Positions 1-7,556 of a DNA stretch of 15,842 nt are shown one piece after another. Below the pieces are notes generated by a model, which was given only the letters and a program-made list of their open reading frames with translations, had not been told where the DNA came from and searched no databases. This stretch comes from an uncultured Prevotellaceae bacterium (GTDB taxonomy: Bacteria > Bacteroidota > Bacteroidia > Bacteroidales > Bacteroidaceae). A program made the translations under genes and the position numbers. The stretch is taken from assembly GCA_946413885.1 (NCBI GenBank), contig CAMKMK010000025.1, positions 1-15,842 on the forward strand. The letters run 5' to 3'. Numbering within the stretch: the stretch's first letter is position 1; each line of letters opens with the position of its first letter.

Positions 1-178
1 TCCAGATGGCATCAATACTATAGGTCCAAAGGCCATCTACCAACTGGTTCTCCCACTCGTGGCTTCCTTGAGCAATAGGTTTGTTTTCCTCGTCGATGAG
101 GACGGCCTTGATACGGGTTGAACCAAACTCGATACCAAGAACAGCCAACCCTTTCTGAATAGTTTCCTGAGCGCTCAT
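1..178 (-). CDS. FGGY-family carbohydrate kinase, probably the ribulokinase of arabinose catabolism (N-terminal fragment)
   Basis: Only the first 59 codons are present; the gene runs off the left edge. The start is the ATG at 178, four bases after the araA stop, so it is the last visible gene of the arabinose operon. The visible part is the first beta hairpin of an actin-like sugar kinase: a phosphate-1 loop around residues 15-27 (GIEFGSTRIKAVL) and then a substrate-lid segment with the EWENQLVDGLWTY pattern. FGGY kinases phosphorylate free ketoses. With an isomerase and a ribulose-phosphate epimerase beside it, the expected reaction is L-ribulose plus ATP to L-ribulose-5-phosphate. Residue 17 is Glu where many FGGY kinases have Asp in the first phosphate loop. 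A xylulokinase-like specificity cannot be excluded from this fragment, so I give no symbol. Confidence 0.85.
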   Translation of the reverse strand, partial: MSAQETIQKGLAVLGIEFGSTRIKAVLIDEENKPIAQGSHEWENQLVDGLWTYSIDAIW

Positions 179-182
179 AGGA

Positions 183-1718
183 CTACATCTGTACTGCACG
201 GTTCAACAGATAGTAAACCTCGTTCATGCGAAGTTCCTTCTTGATCTCAGAGATTGTGGTGTTTTTATTGATATGAATCATCTCGATACCAGCAATCTCT
301 GCAAAGTCTTCCCAATATTCAGGCGATATGTCGTAGGACATTGCGCTATGATGGGTTCCTCCAGCAAGTATCCAAGCTTCAGTACCTACTTCGAAGTTAG
401 GTTGAGGAATCCAGAGAGCATTGGCAACAGGAAGTTTAGGCAGAGGTTTAGGCGCGATACATTTCACATCATTTACGATTAAACGGAAACGATTGCCCAA
501 ATCTATGATTGTAGCGGCTATTCCATCTCCTGTCTTAGAATCGAAAACGAGTCGAGCGGTTTGACTCTTGCGGATACCAATACCCAGGAAGTGAACCTCG
601 AGGCGAGGCTTGTTGGCAGCAATCAGAGGACATATCTCGAGCATGTGAGACTGCAGGATAGCAGAGTTCTCGCCATCAAAGTTGAGTGTGTAATCCTCGA
701 GGAAGGAGCAACCTTTCTCCATTCCTTGACCCATTACCCATACCATGCGATACATGGCAGCCGTCTTCCAGTCACCCTCAGCACCAAAGCCATAGCCTTC
801 GGCCATCAGACGCTGTGAGGCAAGACCAGGAATCTGATCAAAGCCTAAGAAATTGGGATCGTTCACGTCAGCTCCGCCCAAATCGTCGAAGTTGGTGGTG
901 AAACCTTTGGCACCTTCGTCTTTGAGGACACGACGGATAGCAATCTCAGCCTTGGCGCTGTTCTTTACTTTCTCCCAGTAAACCTTCTCGTCGCATTCTC
1001 CTATCTGGATGGTATAGAGTTTCTTGTACTCCTCTACGAGTTCATCTGCCTCAGCATCAGTCACCTTCTTGTAATACTCCATCAGAGAAGAAACGGGATA
1101 ATAATCAACGTGGTAGCCCAAGCGAACTTCTGCTTCCACCTTGTCGCCATCAGTCACAGCTACATTGTTCATCTGATCGCCAAAGCGAAGGATACGCATA
1201 TCATGAGCATCTGCCCATGCTGCGGCTACACGTGCCCAGACAGCAATGTGCTTCTGTACTTTCTGATCTTTCCAATAACCAGAGACCACCTTGCGAGGTT
1301 TGCGCAGATGAGCACAGATGTGACCAAACTCGCGATCGCCATGAGCACTCTGGTTGAGGTTCATGAAGTCCATGTCCATCGTGTCCCAAGGAATTTGTTC
1401 GTTGTATTGAGTATGGAAGTGGAGGAGAGGCTTCTGAAGAGCCTGCAACCCCTTGATCCACATCTTTGCAGGAGAGAAGGTGTGCATCCATGTAATGACG
1501 CCAATACATTTGTCATCGTTGGTTGCAGCCTTCATGATTGTTTCTACCTCACGGCTGCTATTAGCAGTACCTTTATATACAATCTTAACGGGAATGTTAC
1601 CACTATCATTAAGACCAGCTACCATCTCTTGTGAGTGTCCGTCAACGATTTTCACGGTCTCACCTCCATAAAGTAACTGTGCACCAGTTACCCACCAAAG
1701 TTCATAATTGTTGTACAT
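183..1718 (-). CDS. araA: L-arabinose isomerase
   Basis: This 511-residue cytoplasmic enzyme interconverts L-arabinose and L-ribulose, the first catabolic step after uptake. It aligns by eye along its whole length with E. coli AraA (500 residues), including the N-terminal WWVTGAQLLYG, the THTFSPAKMW-like stretch near residue 80 (here MHTFSPAKMW) and FMNLNQSAHGDREFG near 118-132. The four metal-binding positions known in E. coli (E306, E333, H350, H450) correspond to E314 (GAEGDW), E341 (LEDYT), H358 (SHMLE) and H457 (GGTHH), so the enzyme should be active. The start at 1718 gives MYNNYELWW, matching the usual N-terminus. It lies 23 bases after the araD stop and four bases before the kinase start, which supports co-transcription with both. 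I see no truncation or frameshift. Confidence 0.98.
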   Translation of the reverse strand: MYNNYELWWVTGAQLLYGGETVKIVDGHSQEMVAGLNDSGNIPVKIVYKGTANSSREVETIMKAATNDDKCIGVITWMHTFSPAKMWIKGLQALQKPLLHFHTQYNEQIPWDTMDMDFMNLNQSAHGDREFGHICAHLRKPRKVVSGYWKDQKVQKHIAVWARVAAAWADAHDMRILRFGDQMNNVAVTDGDKVEAEVRLGYHVDYYPVSSLMEYYKKVTDAEADELVEEYKKLYTIQIGECDEKVYWEKVKNSAKAEIAIRRVLKDEGAKGFTTNFDDLGGADVNDPNFLGFDQIPGLASQRLMAEGYGFGAEGDWKTAAMYRMVWVMGQGMEKGCSFLEDYTLNFDGENSAILQSHMLEICPLIAANKPRLEVHFLGIGIRKSQTARLVFDSKTGDGIAATIIDLGNRFRLIVNDVKCIAPKPLPKLPVANALWIPQPNFEVGTEAWILAGGTHHSAMSYDISPEYWEDFAEIAGIEMIHINKNTTISEIKKELRMNEVYYLLNRAVQM

Positions 1719-1741
1719 GATTGATTATTTTTAGTTAATGA

Positions 1742-2437
1742 TTATTTTTTCTTTTGTCCGTAATATGCGTTGGGCCCATGCTTGCGCATATAATGTTTCT
1801 CAATAAGAAATGGATTCATTGTAGTCTTGGGATTGATGGTAAGACTGATGAATGCCATCTTGGCACATTGTTCCATAACCGTGGCATTATAGACAGCATT
1901 GGCAGGCGAGGTTCCCCAACTGAAAGGGCCATGATTTTTGACGAGAACACCTGGCGTATGGTCAGGATTGATTCCCTCGAAACGTTTCACAATGACATTT
2001 CCTGTCTCCAACTCGTACTGATCATTCACCTCATCAGCAGTCATATCAGCCGTGCATGGAATATCCTTGTAGAAATAGTCAGCATGCGTGGTTCCTATGT
2101 TAGGAATGTCACGTCCTGCTTGTGCCCATGCTGTGGCATAGGTACTATGAGTGTGCACAACTCCTTGGATGTTGGGGAAAGCACGATATAGAACTAAATG
2201 GGTAGGGGTGTCGCTGCTGGGGTTGAGGTCACCCTCTACTACAGCTCCTGTCTCGAGATCAACTACTACCATATCGCTGGCTTTCATCCTGTCGTAATCG
2301 ACCCCGCTAGGTTTGATTACTACTAACCCTTTTTCGCGATCGATGCCTGAAACGTTGCCCCAAGTGAAGATTACCAATTCCTGACGCACAAGGTCCAAAT
2401 TGGCTTGAAAGACTTTTTCCTTGAGTTCTTCTAACAT
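1742..2437 (-). CDS. araD: L-ribulose-5-phosphate 4-epimerase
   Basis: This 231-residue class II aldolase-family enzyme converts L-ribulose-5-phosphate to D-xylulose-5-phosphate, which enters the pentose phosphate pathway. Length and sequence closely match E. coli AraD (231 residues). Visible conserved parts are TWGNVSG (26-31), IKPSGVDYD (41-49), the zinc ligands H95 and H97 in VHTHS, and H169 in KNHGPFSWG, the counterpart of E. coli H171. D76 in SSDTPTH and D120 in THADYF are also present, as is the C-terminal YYGQ tyrosine pair used in catalysis. Three extra lysines end the protein. It starts eight bases after the regulator stop and sits 23 bases before araA. Ribulose versus fuculose specificity is settled by the araA neighbour and the close AraD match. 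Confidence 0.97.
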   Translation of the reverse strand: MLEELKEKVFQANLDLVRQELVIFTWGNVSGIDREKGLVVIKPSGVDYDRMKASDMVVVDLETGAVVEGDLNPSSDTPTHLVLYRAFPNIQGVVHTHSTYATAWAQAGRDIPNIGTTHADYFYKDIPCTADMTADEVNDQYELETGNVIVKRFEGINPDHTPGVLVKNHGPFSWGTSPANAVYNATVMEQCAKMAFISLTINPKTTMNPFLIEKHYMRKHGPNAYYGQKKK

Positions 2438-2445
2438 ATCTATTT

Positions 2446-3138
2446 TTATTTCAATTTGAATTCGTGTATCAGATTGTATTTTTCCATATTAAACTGGAAC
2501 AAACTGGCTCCTCGACGAGAAGAAACTTTGTCAATCTCTCCTGTCTTTTCGATAAATTGCATCTCGCTGACACGTTTGCGAAAATTTCGCTTGTCAATTT
2601 CTTGACCCAGAATCACTTCATATAAGCGTTGTAGTTGGGCTAATGTGAAGCTGGGTGGCAGAAGATTGAACCCTACAGGAGAGAAGGAAATTTTGCGGCG
2701 AAGTAGTTCTCGAGCTTGTTCGATCATCTTTGTGTGATCAAAATGAATGCTGGGCAGATGATCTGTGCTGACCCATTCGCCATCGTACTCTTTGAGCAAT
2801 GCTGAATCATAGAGATTCTTGTCAATCAGAGCATAGTAGGCTGTGGAAATCACCCGTGCTCCAGGGTCACGGTCGAGTGCGCTGAAAGTGCCCACCTGTT
2901 CCATGTATATATTAGTCAGGCCCGTGTGGAATTGAAGTACACGTTGAGCAGCTTCCTCCAAGCTCTCTTCGTCTTGAAGGAAACCTCCTAAGAGGGTCTT
3001 TTCACCACGGAAGGGCTCGAAGTTACGTTGCTGCAAAAGCACCTGCAATTCATCATTCTCGAAAGCAAAGATGATACAGTCTACTGCTACGTAGAATTGC
3101 GGGTTGTCCCTATAATATTCTTTGGCCTTTTGAGTCAT
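2446..3138 (-). CDS. araR: Nudix-like transcriptional regulator of arabinose utilisation (AraR, NrtR-related)
   Basis: This 230-residue DNA-binding protein has an N-terminal Nudix-fold domain (about 15-150) and a C-terminal winged helix-turn-helix (about 160-225, around FTLAQLQRLYEVILGQ). The Nudix box is recognisable at residues 52-74, with G52 and E58 correctly spaced. The catalytic REUxEE core reads RVLQFH, so hydrolase activity is very unlikely and the domain probably serves as a ligand sensor. From established knowledge, the Bacteroides thetaiotaomicron regulator of L-arabinose genes is a Nudix-type AraR that binds L-arabinose and is encoded in the arabinose locus; this gene matches in domain order and context. 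The start at 3138 (MTQKAKEYYRDNPQFYVAVD) is preferred because the longer frame from 3222 would overlap the symporter gene by 76 bases. It sits eight bases after the symporter stop and eight before araD. Confidence 0.92.
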   Translation of the reverse strand: MTQKAKEYYRDNPQFYVAVDCIIFAFENDELQVLLQQRNFEPFRGEKTLLGGFLQDEESLEEAAQRVLQFHTGLTNIYMEQVGTFSALDRDPGARVISTAYYALIDKNLYDSALLKEYDGEWVSTDHLPSIHFDHTKMIEQARELLRRKISFSPVGFNLLPPSFTLAQLQRLYEVILGQEIDKRNFRKRVSEMQFIEKTGEIDKVSSRRGASLFQFNMEKYNLIHEFKLK

Positions 3139-3146
3139 TTGGCGGA

Positions 3147-4844
3147 TTACCAGAAGTACCAGTAGAAAAGAGCTGTGAGGCTTAGGATAATACAGGTATT
3201 GATGACATCCCATCTGTTCCAACTCTTGCGAGTTTGCTCCTTCTGCTCAGGAGTGGCGGTGCCGAAGACTAGACCACGGATTTTATCCTCATCAGGAGCT
3301 TTGGTGCAAAGGCTAACAATTATTACGATGATGCAGCAAACCAGTAACATCCAACCGCTGAAGAATAACCAGTTGATGTCAAAGAAAATGCTCTTGAAGA
3401 ATGTTTGAGGTGCATCAGGCACATTGGTGTAATATACTTTGGCAGCCAAGCGGGTGATACCTATCGTCAAACCAGAGATGAGTCCCCACATACCTCCTTG
3501 TGCTGAGGTGCGTTTCCAGCAAATACCCAACAGGAAAGCACTGGCAATACCAGGAGCCAAGACACTTTGAACATCCTGAAGATAGTTGTAGAGTACGTCA
3601 CCCACGCTACGCATGACTGGAATCCACAGAATACCCAAAATAACGATAACAACGGTGGCAATCTGACCAACTACAACGAGCTTCTTCTCGCTGGTCTTGG
3701 GGAATACACGTTTATGAAAATCAATGGTATATAGCATGGCAGAACTATTGAAGAGAGATGCCAAAGAAGACATCAGGGCTGCCAGAATGCCACAAACCAC
3801 GAGACCCTTTACACCAGCAGGCAACAATTTAGCTACTAAGGTGGGGAAGGCTGCATCAGGTGTACTGAGTTGGAACACTTCACCATTGATTACGATGTTC
3901 TTCTGTGCCATAGCGAAAGCTATCATGCCAGGAATGAGGAAAAGGAATACGGGGAACATCTTGAGATAAGCACCAAAAATAGCACCTCGACGAGCCTGTT
4001 GCTCATCCTTTCCTGACAAGACACGCTGTACGATAAACTGATCGGTACACCAATACCAGAAACCAATGACGGCACTGCAGATGAGAGCTCCAAACCAAGG
4101 ATACTGAGGATCATCATTACTGCGCATCAGATGGATCATGGTACCTGTAGCACCCTCGTAATTAGGAGTAACATTGCAAGCTTGCATCATCTGATCCCAA
4201 CCGCCCAATGCTTTGAAGCCGAGGAAAAGGATGATGGCAGAACCCAAAAGCAGAATGGGAGTTTGCAGTACACTTGTGTAGAGTACACTTTTCATGCCAC
4301 CCAAAATAGTGTAGATGGCTGTAATGATAACAAGTCCGATGGCAGCAATCCAGAAGAAATCAATGCCCCACATCTCCTTAATGCCAAATACTTGTTGGAA
4401 AACCAGACCTCCAGCATACACGGTGACAGCAACTTTTGTCATCACATAACTAATGATGGAGATACCCGTTAGGATACTGCGACTAGCACTGTTGTAGCGA
4501 CGCTCAAGGAATTCTGGCATCGTCATTACTTGGCTTCTCTCGTAAAAAGGAACGAAAACCCACGCCAGAATAAGGATCATCCATCCCTGGATTTCCCAGT
4601 GAGCCATAGCCATGCCACTTGCAGCTCCACTACCTGCCAAACCAATCAAATGCTCAGAACCAATGTTCGAGGCAAAAAGGCTAGTACCGATGGCAAGCCA
4701 AGTGGCGTTTCTTCCATTGAGGAAATAATCTCCTGAACTCTCATTTTTCTGTTTGGTCACATAGACCACAATGCCTATCATCAGCAAGCAAAATAGAGCG
4801 ATGACACTCCAGTCTTGCCAGGCAAAAACGTTTAATAAAGTCAT
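3147..4844 (-). CDS. Sodium/solute symporter (SSS/SLC5 family), probable L-arabinose transporter
   Basis: This is a 565-residue inner-membrane protein with about 13-14 hydrophobic segments. Family hallmarks include the SLFASNIGSEHLIGLAGSG stretch (about 55-73), TMPEFLERRYNS (108-119) and the SSS signature region GGMKSVLYTSVLQT (182-195). Members use the sodium gradient to take up sugars, amino acids or vitamins. The L-arabinose assignment comes from position: it is the first gene of an operon with AraR, AraD and AraA, and B. thetaiotaomicron has a similar symporter in its arabinose locus. The start at 4844 gives MTLLNVFAWQDWSVIAL, and the upstream promoter -7 box lies 43 bases away. A frame reaching 4958 adds 38 residues but would put the promoter and palindromes inside coding sequence. 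The gene overlaps nothing and ends eight bases before araR. Another pentose or galactose is possible as substrate. Confidence 0.9.
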   Translation of the reverse strand: MTLLNVFAWQDWSVIALFCLLMIGIVVYVTKQKNESSGDYFLNGRNATWLAIGTSLFASNIGSEHLIGLAGSGAASGMAMAHWEIQGWMILILAWVFVPFYERSQVMTMPEFLERRYNSASRSILTGISIISYVMTKVAVTVYAGGLVFQQVFGIKEMWGIDFFWIAAIGLVIITAIYTILGGMKSVLYTSVLQTPILLLGSAIILFLGFKALGGWDQMMQACNVTPNYEGATGTMIHLMRSNDDPQYPWFGALICSAVIGFWYWCTDQFIVQRVLSGKDEQQARRGAIFGAYLKMFPVFLFLIPGMIAFAMAQKNIVINGEVFQLSTPDAAFPTLVAKLLPAGVKGLVVCGILAALMSSLASLFNSSAMLYTIDFHKRVFPKTSEKKLVVVGQIATVVIVILGILWIPVMRSVGDVLYNYLQDVQSVLAPGIASAFLLGICWKRTSAQGGMWGLISGLTIGITRLAAKVYYTNVPDAPQTFFKSIFFDINWLFFSGWMLLVCCIIVIIVSLCTKAPDEDKIRGLVFGTATPEQKEQTRKSWNRWDVINTCIILSLTALFYWYFW

Positions 4845-4886
4845 TGTTGAATGATTATAGATGATTGTTTTTGTTGTTTGTTGCCA

Positions 4887-4894
4887 CAAAAATA
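4887..4894 (-). promoter_or_regulatory. Candidate promoter -7 box of the arabinose operon
   Basis: On the minus strand this reads TATTTTTG, an exact match to the Bacteroidota -7 consensus TAnnTTTG. It lies 43 bases upstream of the chosen symporter start. No TTG is found at the usual 19-21 base spacing. That would fit a promoter needing an activator, and the -33 position is covered by a palindrome. The start point is inferred near 4880. Confidence 0.5.
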
Positions 4895-4914
4895 GACAAA
4901 TAAATCCAATGATG

Positions 4915-4931
4915 AGTGTATTTTTTACACT
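4915..4931. promoter_or_regulatory. Perfect 17-base palindrome, candidate operator for AraR
   Basis: The sequence is AGTGTA-TTTTT-TACACT, with six-base arms around a five-base spacer. It falls at about -35 to -51 relative to the start point inferred from the -7 box at 4887-4894, so bound protein would cover the -33 region. A second imperfect unit, ACAC-TTTTT-GTGT at 4927-4939, shares its right arm. The regulator gene lies in the operon that this region controls. Binding by AraR is inference; I do not reliably recall the published AraR motif. Confidence 0.45.
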
Positions 4932-4943
4932 TTTTGTGTGATG

Positions 4944-4959
4944 TATGTTGTATAACATA
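4944..4959. promoter_or_regulatory. Second palindrome upstream of the arabinose promoter
   Basis: The sequence TATGTT-GTAT-AACATA has six-base arms and a four-base spacer. It is about 20 bases further upstream than the first palindrome, centred near -71 from the inferred start, and abuts the T-tract of the galK terminator. It could bind a second regulator, such as a CRP-like activator of sugar use, or be a second unit for the same one. It does not match the first palindrome in sequence. Confidence 0.3.
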
Positions 4960-4997
4960 AAAAATCCCCCTAAAGGAGATCTTCCAAAAGGGGGATT
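4959..4997 (-). terminator. Intrinsic terminator after galK
   Basis: On the minus strand a nine-base-pair stem (AATCCCCCT at 4989-4997 pairing with AGGGGGATT at 4963-4971) is followed by six T residues (4964 to 4959, counting two within the stem edge). The 17-base loop contains a smaller GGA/TCC pairing. It starts 28 bases after the galK stop and ends just before the arabinose promoter region, so it insulates the two sugar operons from each other. Confidence 0.88.
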
Positions 4998-5024
4998 ATT
5001 ACCTTATTATATTATAAAAGGGAT

Positions 5025-6185
5025 TTAGCAGAGCTTGCGTGAACCGTCACCTATAACGACATCAATCAGGATGGGTTTCTTGCCATATTTAGCCTCAAAC
5101 TTTTTGGAAACAACCTTCTTAAAGTTAGCAACCAACTCGTCAGCTATCAGATTGATGGTGCAACCACCAAAGCCACCGCCCATGATACGAGAACCTGTTA
5201 CACCCTCTTCCTTAGCAATGTCATTGAGGAAATCCAATTCTTCGCAGCTTACCTCGTATTCTTTGCTCAACCCATAGTGAGTTTCGTACATCATTTGGCC
5301 GACTGTCTCATAATCGTCTTTCTGCAAAGCATCGCAAACCTTCAATACGCGGTCAATTTCGCCGATTACATATCGTGAACGGCGATACTCCTCATCTGTA
5401 ATCTCAGGCTTAACTTCTTCCAGCATTTCATAGTTTGCATCACGCAGAGATTTTACCTCAGGGTGCTTTTTTGCAATGACTGCTGCAGTTCTCTCACAGG
5501 CGAGTCGACGCTCATTGTAAGGACTACCTGCCAAAGTGTGTTTCACTTGACTGTTGACCAATACCAATTGATAACCTTTTGGATTCCATGGGAAATATTC
5601 ATACTCGCCACTGCGGCAATCCAGACGTAATAAACTGCCTTTCTTACCCAGTACACTGATAGCTTGGTCCATGATACCGCAGTTGACGCCGACATACTTG
5701 TGCTCTGTGCGCTGTCCTACACGTGCCAACTCCATCTTTTCAATCTTGTTGTCACCAAACAGGTCATTCAAAGCGAAAGCGAAGGTGCTCTCGAGAGCAG
5801 CAGAGGAGCTCATGCCTGCACCCAGAGGAACATCACCAGCAAATGCAGTGTTGAAACCCTGAACAGGAACATCCAAAGCCATCATTTCACGACATACGCC
5901 GTAAATATAGCGTGCCCAAGAGGCAGAAGGGCCCTTGTCATCGTCTAAAGAGAACTCGGTATAATCCTTTAAGTCAATAGAGTATGCGCGTACATTACGA
6001 GTGCCGTTAGGCTTAATCTCTGCAATGATTCCTTGCTCTACTGCACCAGGAAATACATAGCCATTGTTGTAATCAGTGTGCTCACCAATCAAGTTGATAC
6101 GACCAGGTGAAGCATATACTGAACCAGTTGTTCCATCAAAATGCTTTATGAAGCGACTACGAACGTCATCAATTGTTAATTTCAT
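5025..6185 (-). CDS. galK: Galactokinase
   Basis: This 386-residue cytoplasmic GHMP-superfamily kinase phosphorylates alpha-D-galactose at C1, the entry step of the Leloir pathway. All three GHMP motifs are present: the galactokinase signature GRINLIGEHTDYNNGYV (28-44, with R29, E35 and D38 contacting sugar), the ATP loop LGAGMSSSAALE (121-132) and the C-terminal GSRIMGGGFGGCTI (331-344). D173 in GIMDQ is the expected catalytic aspartate. Length is typical of the family. The start at 6185 gives MKLTIDDV and no longer frame exists. It follows the permease by 35 bases and is the last gene before the terminator. Galactose-1-phosphate uridylyltransferase and UDP-glucose epimerase genes are not in this window and must lie elsewhere. 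Confidence 0.97.
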   Translation of the reverse strand: MKLTIDDVRSRFIKHFDGTTGSVYASPGRINLIGEHTDYNNGYVFPGAVEQGIIAEIKPNGTRNVRAYSIDLKDYTEFSLDDDKGPSASWARYIYGVCREMMALDVPVQGFNTAFAGDVPLGAGMSSSAALESTFAFALNDLFGDNKIEKMELARVGQRTEHKYVGVNCGIMDQAISVLGKKGSLLRLDCRSGEYEYFPWNPKGYQLVLVNSQVKHTLAGSPYNERRLACERTAAVIAKKHPEVKSLRDANYEMLEEVKPEITDEEYRRSRYVIGEIDRVLKVCDALQKDDYETVGQMMYETHYGLSKEYEVSCEELDFLNDIAKEEGVTGSRIMGGGFGGCTINLIADELVANFKKVVSKKFEAKYGKKPILIDVVIGDGSRKLC

Positions 6186-6220
6186 GATTTGATTTTTTTA
6201 TGTCTTATCCTAAAAATAGA

Positions 6221-7510
6221 TTACTCAACGGGAATATCTTTGTTCACATTCTTACTACCAATCAGGCTGTAGTATAGCATATAAACGAGCATTGCAATTA
6301 CAAGCCAGTAGCTGTTCATGTAGCCAGCAGCCTTAGCAATATACTCCTGAATCAGAGGCATTATACCACCACCTACTACGAGCGTCATGAAAATACCGGA
6401 AGCCTGCTCAGTGTATTTACCCAGACCTTCAACGGCCATATTGAAGACGCAACCCCACATGATGCTGGTACAGAGTCCGCAGAGCACCAGGAAGAGGCAG
6501 CTCAGGGGAACCTGGAACATAGCGAAGCCGTCGGCTGCACTATAACCAGGCATGCTGATGGTTGTGGTCTTGGGGATGGAGATGGCAATCAGAATCAGGA
6601 TGATGGCAATCGTGCTCATGGTAATCATCTGTGCGCGGCTGCTGATCTTGCCGGAAACTAAGGTGCTGCTGAAACGACCCACCATCATCAGCAACCAGTA
6701 GATGGCTGCAATGGCACCGCCGATAGCTGCTCCATTCAATGCGATACCAGCGCCCTTTTCAGTTGCATCAGAAAGATAGAAGATGACCTGTGCGGGAATT
6801 CCAATTTCGATACCTACATAGAAGAAAATAGCAATGGCGCCCAATACGAAGTGGCGGAAATTCCATGCGCTGTGTTCATAAACCTTGGTGTTACGTTCCT
6901 GAGCGGGTTCGGGAATGGTTAGGCTGGAGATAATGATGAATGAAATGGCAAATACGCCCATGGCAATGAACAGCAGGGGAGATACGTCGGACATGGCGGT
7001 CTTGTCGGTCACCGTACCTACGAGGGCACCTACCAGCAGGGGAGTCAGGGTGCCAGTCAGAGAGTTCAGTGTACCACCGGTTTGGATCAGCTGATTCCCG
7101 CGGTTACCACCGCCGCCCAAAATGTTCAGCATGGGGTTAACAACCGTATTCAACATGCATACGCAAAAACCGCAGACGAATGCACCCAGCAGGTAAACGA
7201 AGATCGCAGAGCCCTGCAAGAATTCGAAGCTTGAAAGGTATTGGATGCAAATGCCGATGAAACCTACAGCAAGAGCAATTAGAGTGGTCTTCTTGTAGCC
7301 GACCTTGATGAGCATCTTACCAGCGGGAATACCCATAAACAGATAAGCTGCAAAGTTCATCATGTTACCCATCATGCCTGCCCATTCATACTGGTTCTTC
7401 CAAATGGTACCGAATGGTGCGGCCATGTTTGTTACGAATGAAATCATCGCGAAGATGAAGCACATTGTGATAATGGCAATAATATTGCCGTTTTTCTTTT
7501 CTTGACTCAT
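6221..7510 (-). CDS. MFS sugar permease (FucP/GluP-like, FHS family), probable glucose/galactose:H+ symporter
   Basis: This 429-residue integral membrane protein has about 12 hydrophobic segments. The loop 2-3 region FMGIPAGKMLIKVGYKKT (about 58-75) resembles the MFS loop motif, and a long hydrophilic connector near the middle (EPAQERNTKVYEHSAWNFRH) separates the two six-helix halves. The general look is that of the fucose/galactose/hexose symporter group. Galactose or glucose as substrate is inferred from its place between galM and galK, an arrangement also known in B. thetaiotaomicron. The start at 7510 (MSQEKKNGNIIAI) is chosen because a longer frame to 7573 would run into galM. It starts 46 bases after the galM stop. 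Parts of the gene (about 6480-7140) have visibly higher GC and different codon choice than its neighbours. Confidence 0.9.
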   Translation of the reverse strand: MSQEKKNGNIIAIITMCFIFAMISFVTNMAAPFGTIWKNQYEWAGMMGNMMNFAAYLFMGIPAGKMLIKVGYKKTTLIALAVGFIGICIQYLSSFEFLQGSAIFVYLLGAFVCGFCVCMLNTVVNPMLNILGGGGNRGNQLIQTGGTLNSLTGTLTPLLVGALVGTVTDKTAMSDVSPLLFIAMGVFAISFIIISSLTIPEPAQERNTKVYEHSAWNFRHFVLGAIAIFFYVGIEIGIPAQVIFYLSDATEKGAGIALNGAAIGGAIAAIYWLLMMVGRFSSTLVSGKISSRAQMITMSTIAIILILIAISIPKTTTISMPGYSAADGFAMFQVPLSCLFLVLCGLCTSIMWGCVFNMAVEGLGKYTEQASGIFMTLVVGGGIMPLIQEYIAKAAGYMNSYWLVIAMLVYMLYYSLIGSKNVNKDIPVE

Positions 7511-7556
7511 TTTTGTTTTTGTTTTTATTGTTAGTTGATGATTTGAATATGCTGTA

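Noticed and set aside
1860..1876. TTGGCACATTGTTCC, a -24-like sequence.
   Set aside because: There is no GC at the -12 position and it lies inside araD on the opposite strand.
3139..3222. In-frame extension of AraR starting at 3222.
   Set aside because: It overlaps the end of the symporter gene by 76 bases, and relatives begin close to the YYRDNPQFYVAVD segment.
4845..4958. In-frame N-terminal extension of the symporter starting at 4958.
   Set aside because: It would translate through the promoter -7 box and both main palindromes; family members start near the DWSVIAL helix.
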